From an uncultured Bacteroidales bacterium (GTDB taxonomy: Bacteria; Bacteroidota; Bacteroidia; Bacteroidales; UBA932): a stretch of 64,000 nucleotides of DNA. Where the stretch lies: contig CAMXAU010000001.1 in the NCBI GenBank assembly GCA_947179325.1, forward strand, positions 168,466-232,465, given 5' to 3'. The notes under the pieces were generated by a model, which was not told where the DNA came from, did no database searches, and saw only the letters and a list, made by a program, of their open reading frames with translations. Positions 1-7,788 of the stretch are shown here, one piece after another. Within the stretch, counting starts at the first letter, position 1, and each line of letters starts with the position of its first letter. Made by a program: the position numbers and the translations under genes.

Positions 1-1
1 A

Positions 2-9
2 TATTTTTG
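2..9 (+). promoter_or_regulatory. Bacteroidota -7 box (TATTTTTG)
   Basis: TATTTTTG fits the TAnnTTTG consensus of the Bacteroidota primary sigma factor. It lies at the very start of the window, so a -33 element cannot be examined. It would serve the small secreted protein at 81-506, leaving a leader of roughly 65 nt. Confidence 0.4.
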
Positions 10-80
10 CAGTTCATGTCCTTTTGCCTTTTGGGGCAGGACAACTTACAAAAATAGAAAAATTTTTATATACATCTTGT

Positions 81-506
81 ATGAATACGGTCCATTTGAC
101 TTTTCTGTCATTCTTTTGTGCCCTTTTATGTCTGGGAGGCGGACAGGCCTTTGCCCAGGAGCAGAAGGAGCCGGATATGATGGAGATTGCAGAGAAGGAG
201 GCCGACAGGCTTCAGGAGCTGCTTGACCTGGATGACTGGCAGGTCTTCTATGTTGATTCAACCTTGAAGCATGATTTTCCGGCCATGCATGAGGAGATGG
301 AGAAGCTGAGCAAGGCGAAGGTTGCGAATTCTTCCATGTATATTGCTGTCCAGGATAAATGGATGGATGTAATCGATGCCTCCTACAGGAAGATTTTCAA
401 TGAAGAGCAGTGGGCTGCATATCTGAAGCACGGGGCAGCCAAGCAGCAGAAGGCTCGTGCAAAGAGGCGTGAAAAGGCAGATGGGGCATTGAAGAAACGT
501 AAATAA
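81..506 (+). CDS. Small secreted protein of unknown function
   Basis: A 141-residue protein. Residues 1-25 form a signal peptide with a short polar start, a Phe/Leu/Cys-rich core and an AFA|Q-like cleavage site, so the mature protein is probably periplasmic. The remainder is charged and helical, and the last 25 residues are very Lys/Arg-rich. The ATG at 81 was chosen because it places the signal peptide at the N-terminus; an in-frame TTG at 24 would add 19 unlikely residues. I do not recognise a named family. It resembles the small Glu/Lys-rich exported helical proteins common in Bacteroidales. The nitroreductase starts 41 bp downstream, so co-transcription is possible. Confidence 0.6.
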   Translation: MNTVHLTFLSFFCALLCLGGGQAFAQEQKEPDMMEIAEKEADRLQELLDLDDWQVFYVDSTLKHDFPAMHEEMEKLSKAKVANSSMYIAVQDKWMDVIDASYRKIFNEEQWAAYLKHGAAKQQKARAKRREKADGALKKRK

Positions 507-547
507 AGACAGCGGCAGGTAATCTTGCCGGCAAATCAATAGGGGTT

Positions 548-1030
548 ATGGAATTTTCAGATATAATCAAGGCCAGGCATAGTGTAAGGAAATATGAGGA
601 CAGGCCTGTTGAAAGGGAGCTGCTTGATGCCATAGTGTCGGCAGCGGGAACTGCACCGTCGTCAAGGAACAGCAAAAGCACTGCGTTCATGGTGATTGAG
701 GACAGGGATACAATCGCTGCCCTTTCGGAAATGAGGGAGAGCGGGTCGGCTTTCATGAAGGATGCCCCTGCAGCCATTGTTGTGATGGGTGATGAGTCCA
801 AGACTGATCTCTGGGTGGACAATTGTGCCATCTCTGCAACTTTTGTCCAGCTTGCAGTGACCGACCTCGGGCTTGGGAGTTGCTGGGTGCATGTCAACGG
901 ACGGCCAAGGAGCAGGACAGATGCGTCCATGGGCGATGCGGAGACATATGTGAGGAATCTTCTCGGGGTGAAGGAGAATATGAGGGTCCTGTGTGTTGTG
1001 GCCATCGGTTACCCGGATGGGAGTAAATAA
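548..1030 (+). CDS. Nitroreductase family protein (FMN-dependent)
   Basis: A 160-residue short nitroreductase. The N-terminus has the typical FMN-phosphate-binding pattern RHSVRKY (R10, S12, R14). A PSSRNSK segment near residue 38 and the C-terminal VVAIGYP motif are also characteristic. Such enzymes form homodimers and use NAD(P)H to reduce nitroaromatics, quinones or flavins; the physiological substrate cannot be told from sequence. It is slightly shorter than the usual 170-200 residues, but both FMN-binding ends are present. pheS begins 24 bp downstream, so the two may share a transcript. Confidence 0.85.
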   Translation: MEFSDIIKARHSVRKYEDRPVERELLDAIVSAAGTAPSSRNSKSTAFMVIEDRDTIAALSEMRESGSAFMKDAPAAIVVMGDESKTDLWVDNCAISATFVQLAVTDLGLGSCWVHVNGRPRSRTDASMGDAETYVRNLLGVKENMRVLCVVAIGYPDGSK

Positions 1031-1054
1031 GTAGACAATAATTTTTCGGATAAT

Positions 1055-2080
1055 ATGAAACAGAGAATAGATGCAATACTTGCAGATATAGAGAATCTTA
1101 AATGCAAGAAAGAGCAGGAGATAGAAGAGGCCAGGGTTCGTCTTCTCGGCAAGAAGGGTGAGATTACGAGGCTTTTTGAGGAGTTCCGTAATGTGGCCCC
1201 GGAGATGAAGAAGGAATTCGGCAAGAGCCTTAACCTCCTGAAGAATGCTGCTGCTGCCAAGATAGAGGAACTGCGTAATTCCGCAGAGGAGAGCAATGAG
1301 GCTTCAGGCGCTTCGTTTGACCTCACCAAGCCAGGTGACAGCTATCCGCTTGGATCCCGTCACCCGGTGTCAATAGTGCGTGAAGAGATTGTCTCGATAT
1401 TCCGTAAATTGGGCTATGATGTGGCGGAAGGACCGGAGATTGAGGATGACTGGCATGTTTTTGAGGCCTTGAATTTCCCTCCGGAGCATCCGGCCCGCGA
1501 GATGCAGGACACTTTCTTCATCAGTGCAAGTGACAATCCTGTGCTCCTCAGGACGCATACATCTTCGGTGCAGGTGCGTGCAATGGAGACCATGCCTCTT
1601 CCTATAAGGATTATCTGCCCGGGCCGTGTGTTCCGTAATGAGGCGATATCTGCGCGTGCACATTGCATCTTCCATCAGGTTGAGGGACTATATATTGATG
1701 AGAATGTGACATTTGCCGACATGAAGCAGGCAATCCTGCTTTTTGCCCGCGAGATGTTCGGAGCGGAGACGCAGATACGCATGAGACCATCGTATTTCCC
1801 GTTCACTGAGCCTTCTGCCGAAGTGGATGTGAGCTGCAATATCTGCCATGGTAAAGGCTGCAACATCTGCAAGGGTACTGGTTGGCTTGAAATCCTTGGC
1901 TGTGGAATGGTTGACCCGAATGTCCTTGAGGCTTCAGGCATTGACAGCAAGAAGTACAGCGGATTTGCATTCGGAATGGGAGTGGAGCGTATCGCCATGC
2001 TTAAATGGCAGGTCAAGGACCTCCGCAACTATTTTGAGAATGACCTCCGTTTCCTGAAGGAGTTCGAGACTGCTTATTGA
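1055..2080 (+). CDS. pheS: Phenylalanine--tRNA ligase alpha subunit
   Basis: A 341-residue catalytic alpha subunit of cytosolic PheRS, which with PheT charges tRNA-Phe. Residues 1-80 form the tRNA-binding antiparallel coiled coil. The class II core follows, with motif 2 (GRVFRNE and HQVEGL) and motif 3 (GMGVERIAM). A Cys-rich insertion, CNICHGKGCNICKG, sits near residue 265 and resembles a zinc-knuckle. Length is normal. No pheT follows; separate pheS and pheT loci are usual in Bacteroidota. A strong terminator lies 25 bp after the stop. Confidence 0.97.
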   Translation: MKQRIDAILADIENLKCKKEQEIEEARVRLLGKKGEITRLFEEFRNVAPEMKKEFGKSLNLLKNAAAAKIEELRNSAEESNEASGASFDLTKPGDSYPLGSRHPVSIVREEIVSIFRKLGYDVAEGPEIEDDWHVFEALNFPPEHPAREMQDTFFISASDNPVLLRTHTSSVQVRAMETMPLPIRIICPGRVFRNEAISARAHCIFHQVEGLYIDENVTFADMKQAILLFAREMFGAETQIRMRPSYFPFTEPSAEVDVSCNICHGKGCNICKGTGWLEILGCGMVDPNVLEASGIDSKKYSGFAFGMGVERIAMLKWQVKDLRNYFENDLRFLKEFETAY

Positions 2081-2104
2081 TACGGTTTTTTACCGATAAC
2101 AGAT

Positions 2105-2144
2105 AGTGCCGGACCGGTTGAGATTTCACCAGTCTGGCACTTTT
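2105..2144 (+). terminator. Intrinsic terminator after pheS
   Basis: An imperfect hairpin with arms AGTGCC-GAC-GGT (2105-2118) and ACC-GTC-GGCACT (2128-2141), interrupted only by symmetric single mismatches, runs into a short T tract. It ends the nitroreductase/pheS transcript. Confidence 0.75.
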
Positions 2145-2175
2145 GATTAAAAAATGCACAAAAACTTAAAAAAAA

Positions 2176-2206
2176 TTTGCAGAGAAAGAAATAATGCCTA
2201 TCTTTG
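2176..2206 (+). promoter_or_regulatory. Promoter of tRNA-Gly
   Basis: A -33 element TTTG (2176-2179) is followed after 19 bp by the -7 box TATCTTTG (2199-2206), close to the Bacteroidota consensus. The tRNA begins about 40 bp downstream. Confidence 0.8.
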
Positions 2207-2247
2207 CAATCCCATTTGAAACGAATGGGAAATCATATGGCAATTTT

Positions 2248-2320
2248 GCGGAAATAGCTCAGTTGGTAGAGCACAACCTTGCCAAGGTTGGGGTCGCGAG
2301 TTCGAGTCTCGTTTTCCGCT
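2248..2320 (+). tRNA. tRNA-Gly (anticodon GCC)
   Basis: A 73-nt cloverleaf. Acceptor arms are GCGGAAA (2248-2254) and TTTCCGC (2313-2319), with discriminator T at 2320 as expected for tRNA-Gly. The D-loop contains AGTTGGTAGA, the anticodon stem CAACC/GGTTG encloses TTGCCAA (anticodon GCC), and the T-loop is TTCGAGT. CCA is not encoded. Promoter and terminator flank it closely, so it is a single-gene transcript. Confidence 0.97.
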
Positions 2321-2360
2321 CAAAATGACTTTCAGGTTTCCTGGAAGTCATTTTGGTTTT
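2321..2360 (+). terminator. Terminator of tRNA-Gly
   Basis: A long near-perfect hairpin: left arm CAAAATGACTT-CAGG from 2321, right arm CCTG-AAGTCATTTTG ending at 2355, with one mismatch and a 3-nt loop. A T run (2357-2360) follows. It directly abuts the tRNA 3' end. Confidence 0.9.
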
Positions 2361-2497
2361 ATATGGTGGTTTGTGGTGGTTTTGTCGTGGTATGGCCATT
2401 GATTCACCGGTGAAGCCGGTCTTCTTGTTGAGTTGGTAATGATGCCAAAAGTAGTTGGTAAAAGTATATATAAATAATTAAAATATAATTTTTTATG

Positions 2498-2536
2498 AGT
2501 AGTTTGATTAAATGCGTTTCATCAAACTACTTTTTT
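2498..2536 (+). terminator. Terminator-like hairpin, no associated gene
   Basis: AGTAGTTTGAT (2498-2508) is perfectly complementary to ATCAAACTACT (2521-2531), with a 12-nt loop and a following T run. No gene immediately precedes it, so it may be a relic of a lost gene. Confidence 0.55.
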
Positions 2537-2541
2537 ATGGG

Positions 2542-2582
2542 CTCACCAGTAAAAGTATGTGTCTACGCATATATGTTTGTAA
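2542..2582 (+). repeat. 41-bp diverged repeat, copy 1
   Basis: Aligns without gaps to 2773-2813 and differs at about eight positions. The shared core reads TCACC, AAAAG, ATGTGTCTA, GCAT and a TAT-rich end containing a TAnnTTTG-like box (TATGTTTG at 2572-2579). A third, more decayed relative starts near 2649. Confidence 0.6.
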
Positions 2583-2772
2583 GTCTGAAGAGGAAGTATT
2601 TGACATCAGCTACTCCTCTAAGTTGTGCTCTGAATGACTTTATCTTGGTTCACCTGCAAAACCCTGTGTTTGTGATTGAATAATCTTTCTTGAGTTATCT
2701 TTGCAATCTAAATCAGAGTCCCCTTTTTTATAAACCATGAAGAGTTGATGCTGTCATTGGCAAAGTTGATGG

Positions 2773-2813
2773 TTCACCGGCAAAAGCATGTGTCTATGCA
2801 TGTATTTTTGTAA
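2773..2813 (+). repeat. 41-bp diverged repeat, copy 2
   Basis: Second copy of the repeat at 2542-2582. Its 3' part includes TATTTTTG (2803-2810), which matches the Bacteroidota -7 box, so the repeat may be a duplicated promoter fragment. No gene follows it. Confidence 0.6.
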
Positions 2814-2947
2814 TTCCGCCCCAGAGCCGCATTGGCATTCTGTTACAATCTACTTTCCCAAACGGCCCGGGACAGTGTTCTGCGCATGTGTACCATTTGT
2901 CCTGGATTGCATAGTGCTCCAGGCCCGGTTCCGCCAGCAAAATTTCA

Positions 2948-3017
2948 CAGCCCGATTCAGCAGCTCAGATTCATCGGCTCGGATTCAGCAGCCCGGACTC
3001 CGGCAGCCCGATTCCAG
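2948..3017. repeat. Tandem repeat, about 14-bp units x5
   Basis: Five imperfect units of 13-15 bp of the type CAGCCCGATTCAG follow one another: the first three end in GATTCA-like bases, and the last two in GACTCCGG and GATTCCAG. It is followed directly by a pyrimidine-rich tract (about 3028-3095, mostly CTCTCC and TTCTC). Nothing indicates translation. Confidence 0.65.
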
Positions 3018-3240
3018 CGGAATCACCCCTCTCTCTTTCACTCTCCATCTCCTCTTTCCCTCTCCATCTCTCTCACCCCTCACTTCTTCTCTCCGGGTCT
3101 TGACTTCTTTGACAGGGGCATCCACAGCCACGAGATATCGGTGTCCCCCGACTCCGGTATGGCGATGGGGATGATGGAGAAGCTGAAGTCCGGCTTCAAG
3201 GCGGCCGGCAGGTGACTGAAAGACGCGCTGCACCGCTTGA

Positions 3241-3345
3241 GCTATGGCGCGCTTCTCCGCATGCTGACTATGGCACGCTGCTTCACCTACGGACCATGAC
3301 GCGCTTCTCCACTCAGACCATGCCACGCTGTACAATGCCAGGGCC
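3241..3345. repeat. Tandem repeat, about 25-bp units x4
   Basis: Four imperfect units of about 25 bp start with CTATGGCGCGC, CTATGGCACGC, CCATGACGCGC and CCATGCCACGC. Alternate units share CTTCTCC or a GCTGCTTC/GCTGTAC variant. The unit sequence is unrelated to the 14-bp and 51-bp repeats on either side. Confidence 0.65.
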
Positions 3346-3449
3346 GTGGTAACACTTGTTGACCCAGTGATATCTCAAGTTCACCCGGAACAGCAGGATC
3401 GAGCGGAAGCATGTCGAACCGAAAGAATTCTGTCCACGACAGCGGCTGT

Positions 3450-3570
3450 TTCCGTGGACGAGGGACGTGATCCGAGTGTTTCGGCCACGAACAAGCTCCA
3501 TTGCGTGGACATGTGATATAATTCGAGTGTTTCGTCCACGTAGGGGCTTCATTTTGTGGACAGGGGACTG
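3450..3570. repeat. 51-bp tandem repeat (two full copies plus partials)
   Basis: Full units occupy 3450-3500 and 3501-3551. A partial third starts at 3552, and a partial unit precedes the first (about 3425-3449). Conserved blocks are GTGGAC, CGAGTGTTTCG and CCACG. The GTGGAC near the start of a unit and the GTCCACG within it are complementary (7 bp in unit 2: CGTGGAC and GTCCACG), so each unit can fold. The length is a multiple of three, so one minus-strand frame reads through as a 17-residue repeat (for example GRNTRI), but no start context or known domain supports a protein. Confidence 0.7.
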
Positions 3571-3757
3571 CTATGACAATGACAGCAGCGTCATCGGGTG
3601 CTTCTTCTGCAACCTGAAGACCGGGACAGGCGACCTTTGGCAGTTCGGGACCGTGCAGGAGCTTGCGGACAAGACCAGGCATTATATAACGTGCTACAAC
3701 GGGAAGCGAAGCAGATACAGCGTGGCCCTGCTGCCCCCGGTGTTGACTCGCAAAAAT
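3563..3757 (+). pseudogene. Remnant of IS3-family transposase (OrfB C-terminus)
   Basis: The plus-strand frame reads GDCYDN, then a CFFCNLKT segment, FGTVQEL, HYITCYNGKR and LLPPVLTRK. This matches in order the C-terminal part of the IS3/IS150 OrfB integrase core: the GNCYDN and SFF.tLKtE block with the last catalytic Glu, then the YI..YN..R block, then the L...P motif. The catalytic Glu and neighbouring residues are changed, everything upstream is missing, and repeats replace it. It is therefore a dead fragment. No inverted repeat was found around it. Confidence 0.6.
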
Positions 3758-3850
3758 CCCATACATAGCCACATGCTCTTGTGGGTGAGGCGTGTTTTGC
3801 TTTACCCATTTCTTGTGACGGTTCTTCTATAAAATACTGAATATATGGTA

Positions 3851-3881
3851 TTGAGCCAGATGGCACCCATATCTATCTTTG
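3851..3881 (+). promoter_or_regulatory. Promoter of the xusABC-like operon
   Basis: The -7 box TATCTTTG lies at 3874-3881 with a weak -33 element TTGA at 3851-3854 (19-bp spacing). The leader of about 80 nt contains a 10-bp perfect palindrome, CAGCGCGCTG (3898-3907), which could be an operator or a small hairpin. I could not identify a Fur box by eye. Confidence 0.6.
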
Positions 3882-3968
3882 CAGCCGGAAAAAAAGGCAG
3901 CGCGCTGTGGAGCACCACGTAAGTCCAGTTGTCTTGCTGGGGTTTTCTCTAACAAACGATAGGATAGA

Positions 3969-6350
3969 ATGGTGAACAGGAAATTTTTTTTGACAATAGC
4001 TCTGACTATATTATATGTGGTGACAGGATTTGCGCAGGCGGATGTCTCTTTATCAGGAAAAATCATATCTAAGGATCTGGAAAACGTGCCGTTTGCATCG
4101 GTCTGGCTGAAAGGTACTGACTATGGAACTTCGACTGATGAGCATGGTATGTACCGTTTCTATGCTCCTGCCGGAGAATATGTCCTGGTTGTTTCTGCAA
4201 TCGGATATGACACCGTGGAGAAGCCGGTGCGCCTGTCGGAGGGGAGGATGAAGATGAATATCACTGTCTCTGAATCGCAGATTAAGCTTGATGAGGTGAC
4301 GGTCACTGCTGTTACTGGTTCCGGGGCGGTAAGGCGTTCTGCCTTTAATGCTGCTTCTGTCGATACGCGCAAGATGTCAAGCACCAACAAGAATCTCGGT
4401 GATGCCCTGGCTAAAGTCCCTGGTCTGAAGCTCCGTGAATCGGGAGGTGTCGGTTCCGACATGGCTCTTATGCTTGACGGGTTCAGCGGCAAGCATGTCA
4501 AGATTTTTATAGATGGAGTGCCGCAGGAGGGCGTGGGGCAGTCATTCGGGCTGAACAATATCCCTGTGAACTTTGCAGAGCGCATTGAGGTCTATAAGGG
4601 TGTTGTCCCTGTGGGGTTCGGAACAGATGCGATAGGAGGGGTTGTCAATATTGTCACGAACAAGAAGCATAAGGGGTGGTTTCTTGATGCGTCATATTCG
4701 TATGGATCATTCAATACGCACAGGTCGTATGTCAATTTCGGGCAGACCCTGGAGAACGGCTTTACATATGAGATTAATGCTTTCCAGAATTATTCGGACA
4801 ACAACTATTATGTGGATTCCCCGGTAGAGGATTTTGAGACGGGGCGTATTGACCGTGACAGCAAGGTGCATGTACAGCGTTTCAATGACACGTATCACAA
4901 TGAGGCTGTTGTCGGGAAAATCGGACTGACGGGCAAGAAATGGGCTGACCGCCTGATGCTCGGGTTTACAGGCTCTAACATGTATAAGGAAATCCAGACC
5001 GGTGTCCGCCAGGAAATAGTATATGGACAGAAGCATCGCCGCGGCTATTCTCTTATGCCGTCCCTGGAATATTCCAAGAAGAATCTTTTTGCACAAGGGC
5101 TGGATGTCAGCATGAATGTAAACTACAACAGGGATGTGACTACCAATGTCGATACGTCTTCCATTAAATATAACTGGCTTGCGGAAAGTGCACCGCTTAA
5201 CTCTCCCGGAGAGCAGTCCTATATGCATTCGCGTGCTGTAAACCACAACTGGAACGGTACACTGAATGTGAACTGGCGTCTCGGAAAGGCCCATACAGTC
5301 ACACTTAACCACGTGCTGACGGATTTCAGGCGTTCGAATACGTCCCTCCTGACTAAAGAGGCTGTGACTGACCCTATAGACAAGCATACCCAGAAGAATA
5401 TCACAGGTCTGTCATATCGTCTGATGCCTGGCAGGAAATGGAATGTATCCGTGTTCGGGAAATTCTATAACCAGTATGTGTCCGGGCCTGTGGCTACCAC
5501 TGATACGCAGGAAGACTATGAGAGGAGTTCACGCAATATCTCGTTCTGGGGCTATGGCGCGGCGGGAACCTATTTCATACTTTCGGGACTTCAGGTGAAG
5601 CTTTCATATGAGAAGGCCTGCCGTCTGCCGACAATCGAGGAGATGTTCGGAGACGAGGACCTGGAGATGGGTGACATGGGGATAAAGCCTGAGCGAAGCG
5701 ACAACCTGAATTTCAACCTTGGATATTCAGAGACTTTCAAGGGGCATTCCGTACATGCGGAAGGAGGGTTTGTATACAGGAACACCAATGACTATATCCA
5801 GCGTAACATCGCATCCATGAGCGGAGGCAAATATGCCGCTACATATGTCAATTACGGTAATGTGATGACTCTTGGGTACAATCTCTCACTGCGCTATGGA
5901 TTTGAGAAATGGGTTAGTGTAGGGGGGAGCTTTACAAGCATGAATGTCCTTGACAACATGAAGACTACAATGGGCAGCACTGCAAAGAACATAAACTACA
6001 GGCAGAGGATTTCAAACCTGCCTTATCTATTCGCTGATTCCGATGTGAATTTCTATTGGCATGACTGCATCTGGAAGGGCAATGTGCTGACAGTGACCTA
6101 TGACAACCAGTATCTGCATAGCTTTACCTATTATTCTTCAAATATCGGTTCCAACAAAGGAGACTATGTCGTTCCTGACCAGCTTTCGCATAACCTGTCG
6201 GTTTCGTACAGCATAAAGAACGGGCGATATACATTTTCTGTGGAGTGCCGTAATTTCACAGACGAGAAACTGTATGACAACTTCAGCCTCCAGAAGGCTG
6301 GAAGGGCTTTCTACGGGAAGGTGATGATACATCTCGGCAGCCTGAAATAA
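3969..6350 (+). CDS. xusA: TonB-dependent xenosiderophore receptor, XusA-like
   Basis: A 793-residue outer-membrane receptor. Residues 1-22 are a signal peptide; about 27-110 form a carboxypeptidase-regulatory-like beta domain; a TonB-box-like DEVTVTA stretch leads into the plug (about 110-215, with [16 protein letters not shown] and GGVVNIVT); a 22-strand barrel follows. It is followed at once by a DUF4374 lipoprotein and a PepSY membrane protein, which is the order of the Bacteroides thetaiotaomicron XusABC system for ferric enterobactin and salmochelin salvage. The assignment rests on this operon order plus family; the receptor alone could take another metal chelate. Expression is expected to rise under iron limitation. 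Confidence 0.82.
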   Translation: MVNRKFFLTIALTILYVVTGFAQADVSLSGKIISKDLENVPFASVWLKGTDYGTSTDEHGMYRFYAPAGEYVLVVSAIGYDTVEKPVRLSEGRMKMNITVSESQIKLDEVTVTAVTGSGAVRRSAFNAASVDTRKMSSTNKNLGDALAKVPGLKLRESGGVGSDMALMLDGFSGKHVKIFIDGVPQEGVGQSFGLNNIPVNFAERIEVYKGVVPVGFGTDAIGGVVNIVTNKKHKGWFLDASYSYGSFNTHRSYVNFGQTLENGFTYEINAFQNYSDNNYYVDSPVEDFETGRIDRDSKVHVQRFNDTYHNEAVVGKIGLTGKKWADRLMLGFTGSNMYKEIQTGVRQEIVYGQKHRRGYSLMPSLEYSKKNLFAQGLDVSMNVNYNRDVTTNVDTSSIKYNWLAESAPLNSPGEQSYMHSRAVNHNWNGTLNVNWRLGKAHTVTLNHVLTDFRRSNTSLLTKEAVTDPIDKHTQKNITGLSYRLMPGRKWNVSVFGKFYNQYVSGPVATTDTQEDYERSSRNISFWGYGAAGTYFILSGLQVKLSYEKACRLPTIEEMFGDEDLEMGDMGIKPERSDNLNFNLGYSETFKGHSVHAEGGFVYRNTNDYIQRNIASMSGGKYAATYVNYGNVMTLGYNLSLRYGFEKWVSVGGSFTSMNVLDNMKTTMGSTAKNINYRQRISNLPYLFADSDVNFYWHDCIWKGNVLTVTYDNQYLHSFTYYSSNIGSNKGDYVVPDQLSHNLSVSYSIKNGRYTFSVECRNFTDEKLYDNFSLQKAGRAFYGKVMIHLGSLK

Positions 6351-6373
6351 TATCTAAATTAAATATTGTATCT

Positions 6374-7765
6374 ATGAACAAGAATTTTTTGAAGGGATTA
6401 TCCCTTGCGGGCATGCTGGCTGCTTCCGTGACGGCATGTACTGACAATTACATGCCGGAAGGGGGAAACGGCGGCGAATTCGTGCTTGCTACTTCTGTGC
6501 TTGACGGTGACAAGACTGCCAATGTGCTGCTTTCTTCGACAAGCCTTGATGAGGGAAGTGTGTCTGCTGTGAACAACGGTCTTGTCAACGATGGCGCTAC
6601 AGAATGGGTTTTCTACAAGGACATGTATCTGTACGCTCTGACATATAACCAGGGCAATGCCGGAACTACCCGTTCATATGTAATGGGAGCGGATTCCCAG
6701 CTCAAGGCCCGTTCGGCAGAGTATAAGGTAAACCGCTTTACCTCTTTCGGTAAATATGGCAAATATATCATGTCTGCCTCTACAGGTGACGGCCTTCCTG
6801 AATATGCTGACGAAAACGGCAACCTTCCGAAGATGTTCCTGCTTACATGGCTCGATGTGGCTGCGGAGACTGCAGCGACAAGTGATTCCAAGGAGAAGAA
6901 TCTATATATGTCTGAGAATTTCCTCGGGAATGGAGAGTATGTGATGCTCTCGGGATTCCTGGAGTCTTCCGGAAAGCTGTATAGCGGTGTTGTAGGAATG
7001 GGCCTGAGTGCATATGGGACAGCTGTAGAGGATGGAAAGTATATCCGTGAAGGATATGAAGACCTTGTAAAGACAGAGAGCGGCGGTTCCGGTGGCGGGT
7101 CATATACCAAGGGAGAGCTTTCCGGTACGCAGTATCCGGACGAGTGCTGGGTCGCGATATTTGACAATGAGCGTCTTGAGGGCAAGAAAATCATAAAGAC
7201 AGATAAGATTAGCTATCCTTGTGGACGCTATCGCTCACAGTATTACCAGACTATCTGGGCTGCAGATAACGGGGATATCTATGTGTTCTCTGCTTCATTT
7301 GCCAAGACGTTGACTGACACCCGTCAGCAGACAGGACTGGATGCCGGTGTGGTGCGTATCAAGGCTGGTGCTTCCGAGTTTGATCCGGACTACTATTACA
7401 GTATTGAGAAACAGAGTGATGGAGCGTCTTTCCTCCGTTGCTGGCATGCCGGAGGAAATTATTTCCTCATGAGGATGTATGACCGTCCGTTCTCGCAGAC
7501 GGGATATGTGGCAAACCGTCTTGCTATCTTTAATGGAGATACAGGCAAGCTGACTTATATCACAGGCCTTCCTGACAGCAGCACTATTTCTGATTTCGGC
7601 AAGACTCCTTATGTCTCAGGCGGATATGTCTATATGCCGGTGATGACAGAGACTGGTTATCCTGTCGTCTATAAGATCGATCCTGCAAATGCAACTGCTA
7701 CTGCAGGGCTGGTGTCTGAGACTGCAACAGTTACGGCAGTCGGTAAGCTTAACGTCTTGAACTAA
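6374..7765 (+). CDS. xusB: DUF4374 siderophore-binding lipoprotein, XusB-like
   Basis: A 463-residue lipoprotein. The signal ends in a VTAC lipobox (Cys22), and the acidic/Asn residues after the Cys (TDN) suit surface export. The body has the seven-bladed-propeller-like repeats of DUF4374, with blocks such as [20 protein letters not shown] and GYVYMPV. In B. thetaiotaomicron, XusB captures ferric xenosiderophores outside the cell and passes them to XusA. A Gly/Ser-rich insert (SGGSGGGSY, around residue 237) interrupts one blade. Only 23 bp separate it from xusA and 23 bp from xusC. Confidence 0.85.
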   Translation: MNKNFLKGLSLAGMLAASVTACTDNYMPEGGNGGEFVLATSVLDGDKTANVLLSSTSLDEGSVSAVNNGLVNDGATEWVFYKDMYLYALTYNQGNAGTTRSYVMGADSQLKARSAEYKVNRFTSFGKYGKYIMSASTGDGLPEYADENGNLPKMFLLTWLDVAAETAATSDSKEKNLYMSENFLGNGEYVMLSGFLESSGKLYSGVVGMGLSAYGTAVEDGKYIREGYEDLVKTESGGSGGGSYTKGELSGTQYPDECWVAIFDNERLEGKKIIKTDKISYPCGRYRSQYYQTIWAADNGDIYVFSASFAKTLTDTRQQTGLDAGVVRIKAGASEFDPDYYYSIEKQSDGASFLRCWHAGGNYFLMRMYDRPFSQTGYVANRLAIFNGDTGKLTYITGLPDSSTISDFGKTPYVSGGYVYMPVMTETGYPVVYKIDPANATATAGLVSETATVTAVGKLNVLN

Positions 7766-7788
7766 CGGGAATAAATGAAGTTTAGAAT

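Larger units (their letters stand above)
2361..2947. other. Gene-poor spacer with orphan promoter-like boxes
   Basis: No convincing coding sequence is seen; the short reading frames here have no start context and no recognisable domains. The stretch holds an AT-rich segment (2460-2495), a terminator-like hairpin (2498-2536), a diverged pair of 41-bp repeats (2542-2582 and 2773-2813), and an isolated TATCTTTG box (2696-2703) with no gene behind it. It looks like the remains of one or more lost transcription units. Confidence 0.6.

Noticed and set aside
2495..2683. A short gene of 62 codons
   Set aside because: Its start is within a terminator-like hairpin and it overlaps the 41-bp repeat; no domain is visible.
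3450..3570. CRISPR array
   Set aside because: Units are about 51 bp and directly abutting with no unique spacers, and no cas genes are in the window.
3467..3832. A 121-codon plus-strand gene
   Set aside because: It joins unrelated repeat sequence to a transposase fragment and has no plausible start or full domain.
3882..3968. Cobalamin riboswitch or other known riboswitch upstream of the xus operon
   Set aside because: The leader is too short and lacks the conserved B12 box or other motifs; only a 10-bp palindrome is seen.
2361..3968. rRNA genes, CRISPR or origin of replication in the window's largest gene-poor stretch
   Set aside because: No rRNA sequence, DnaA boxes or spacer-repeat structure was visible; only the repeats and transposase fragment already listed.
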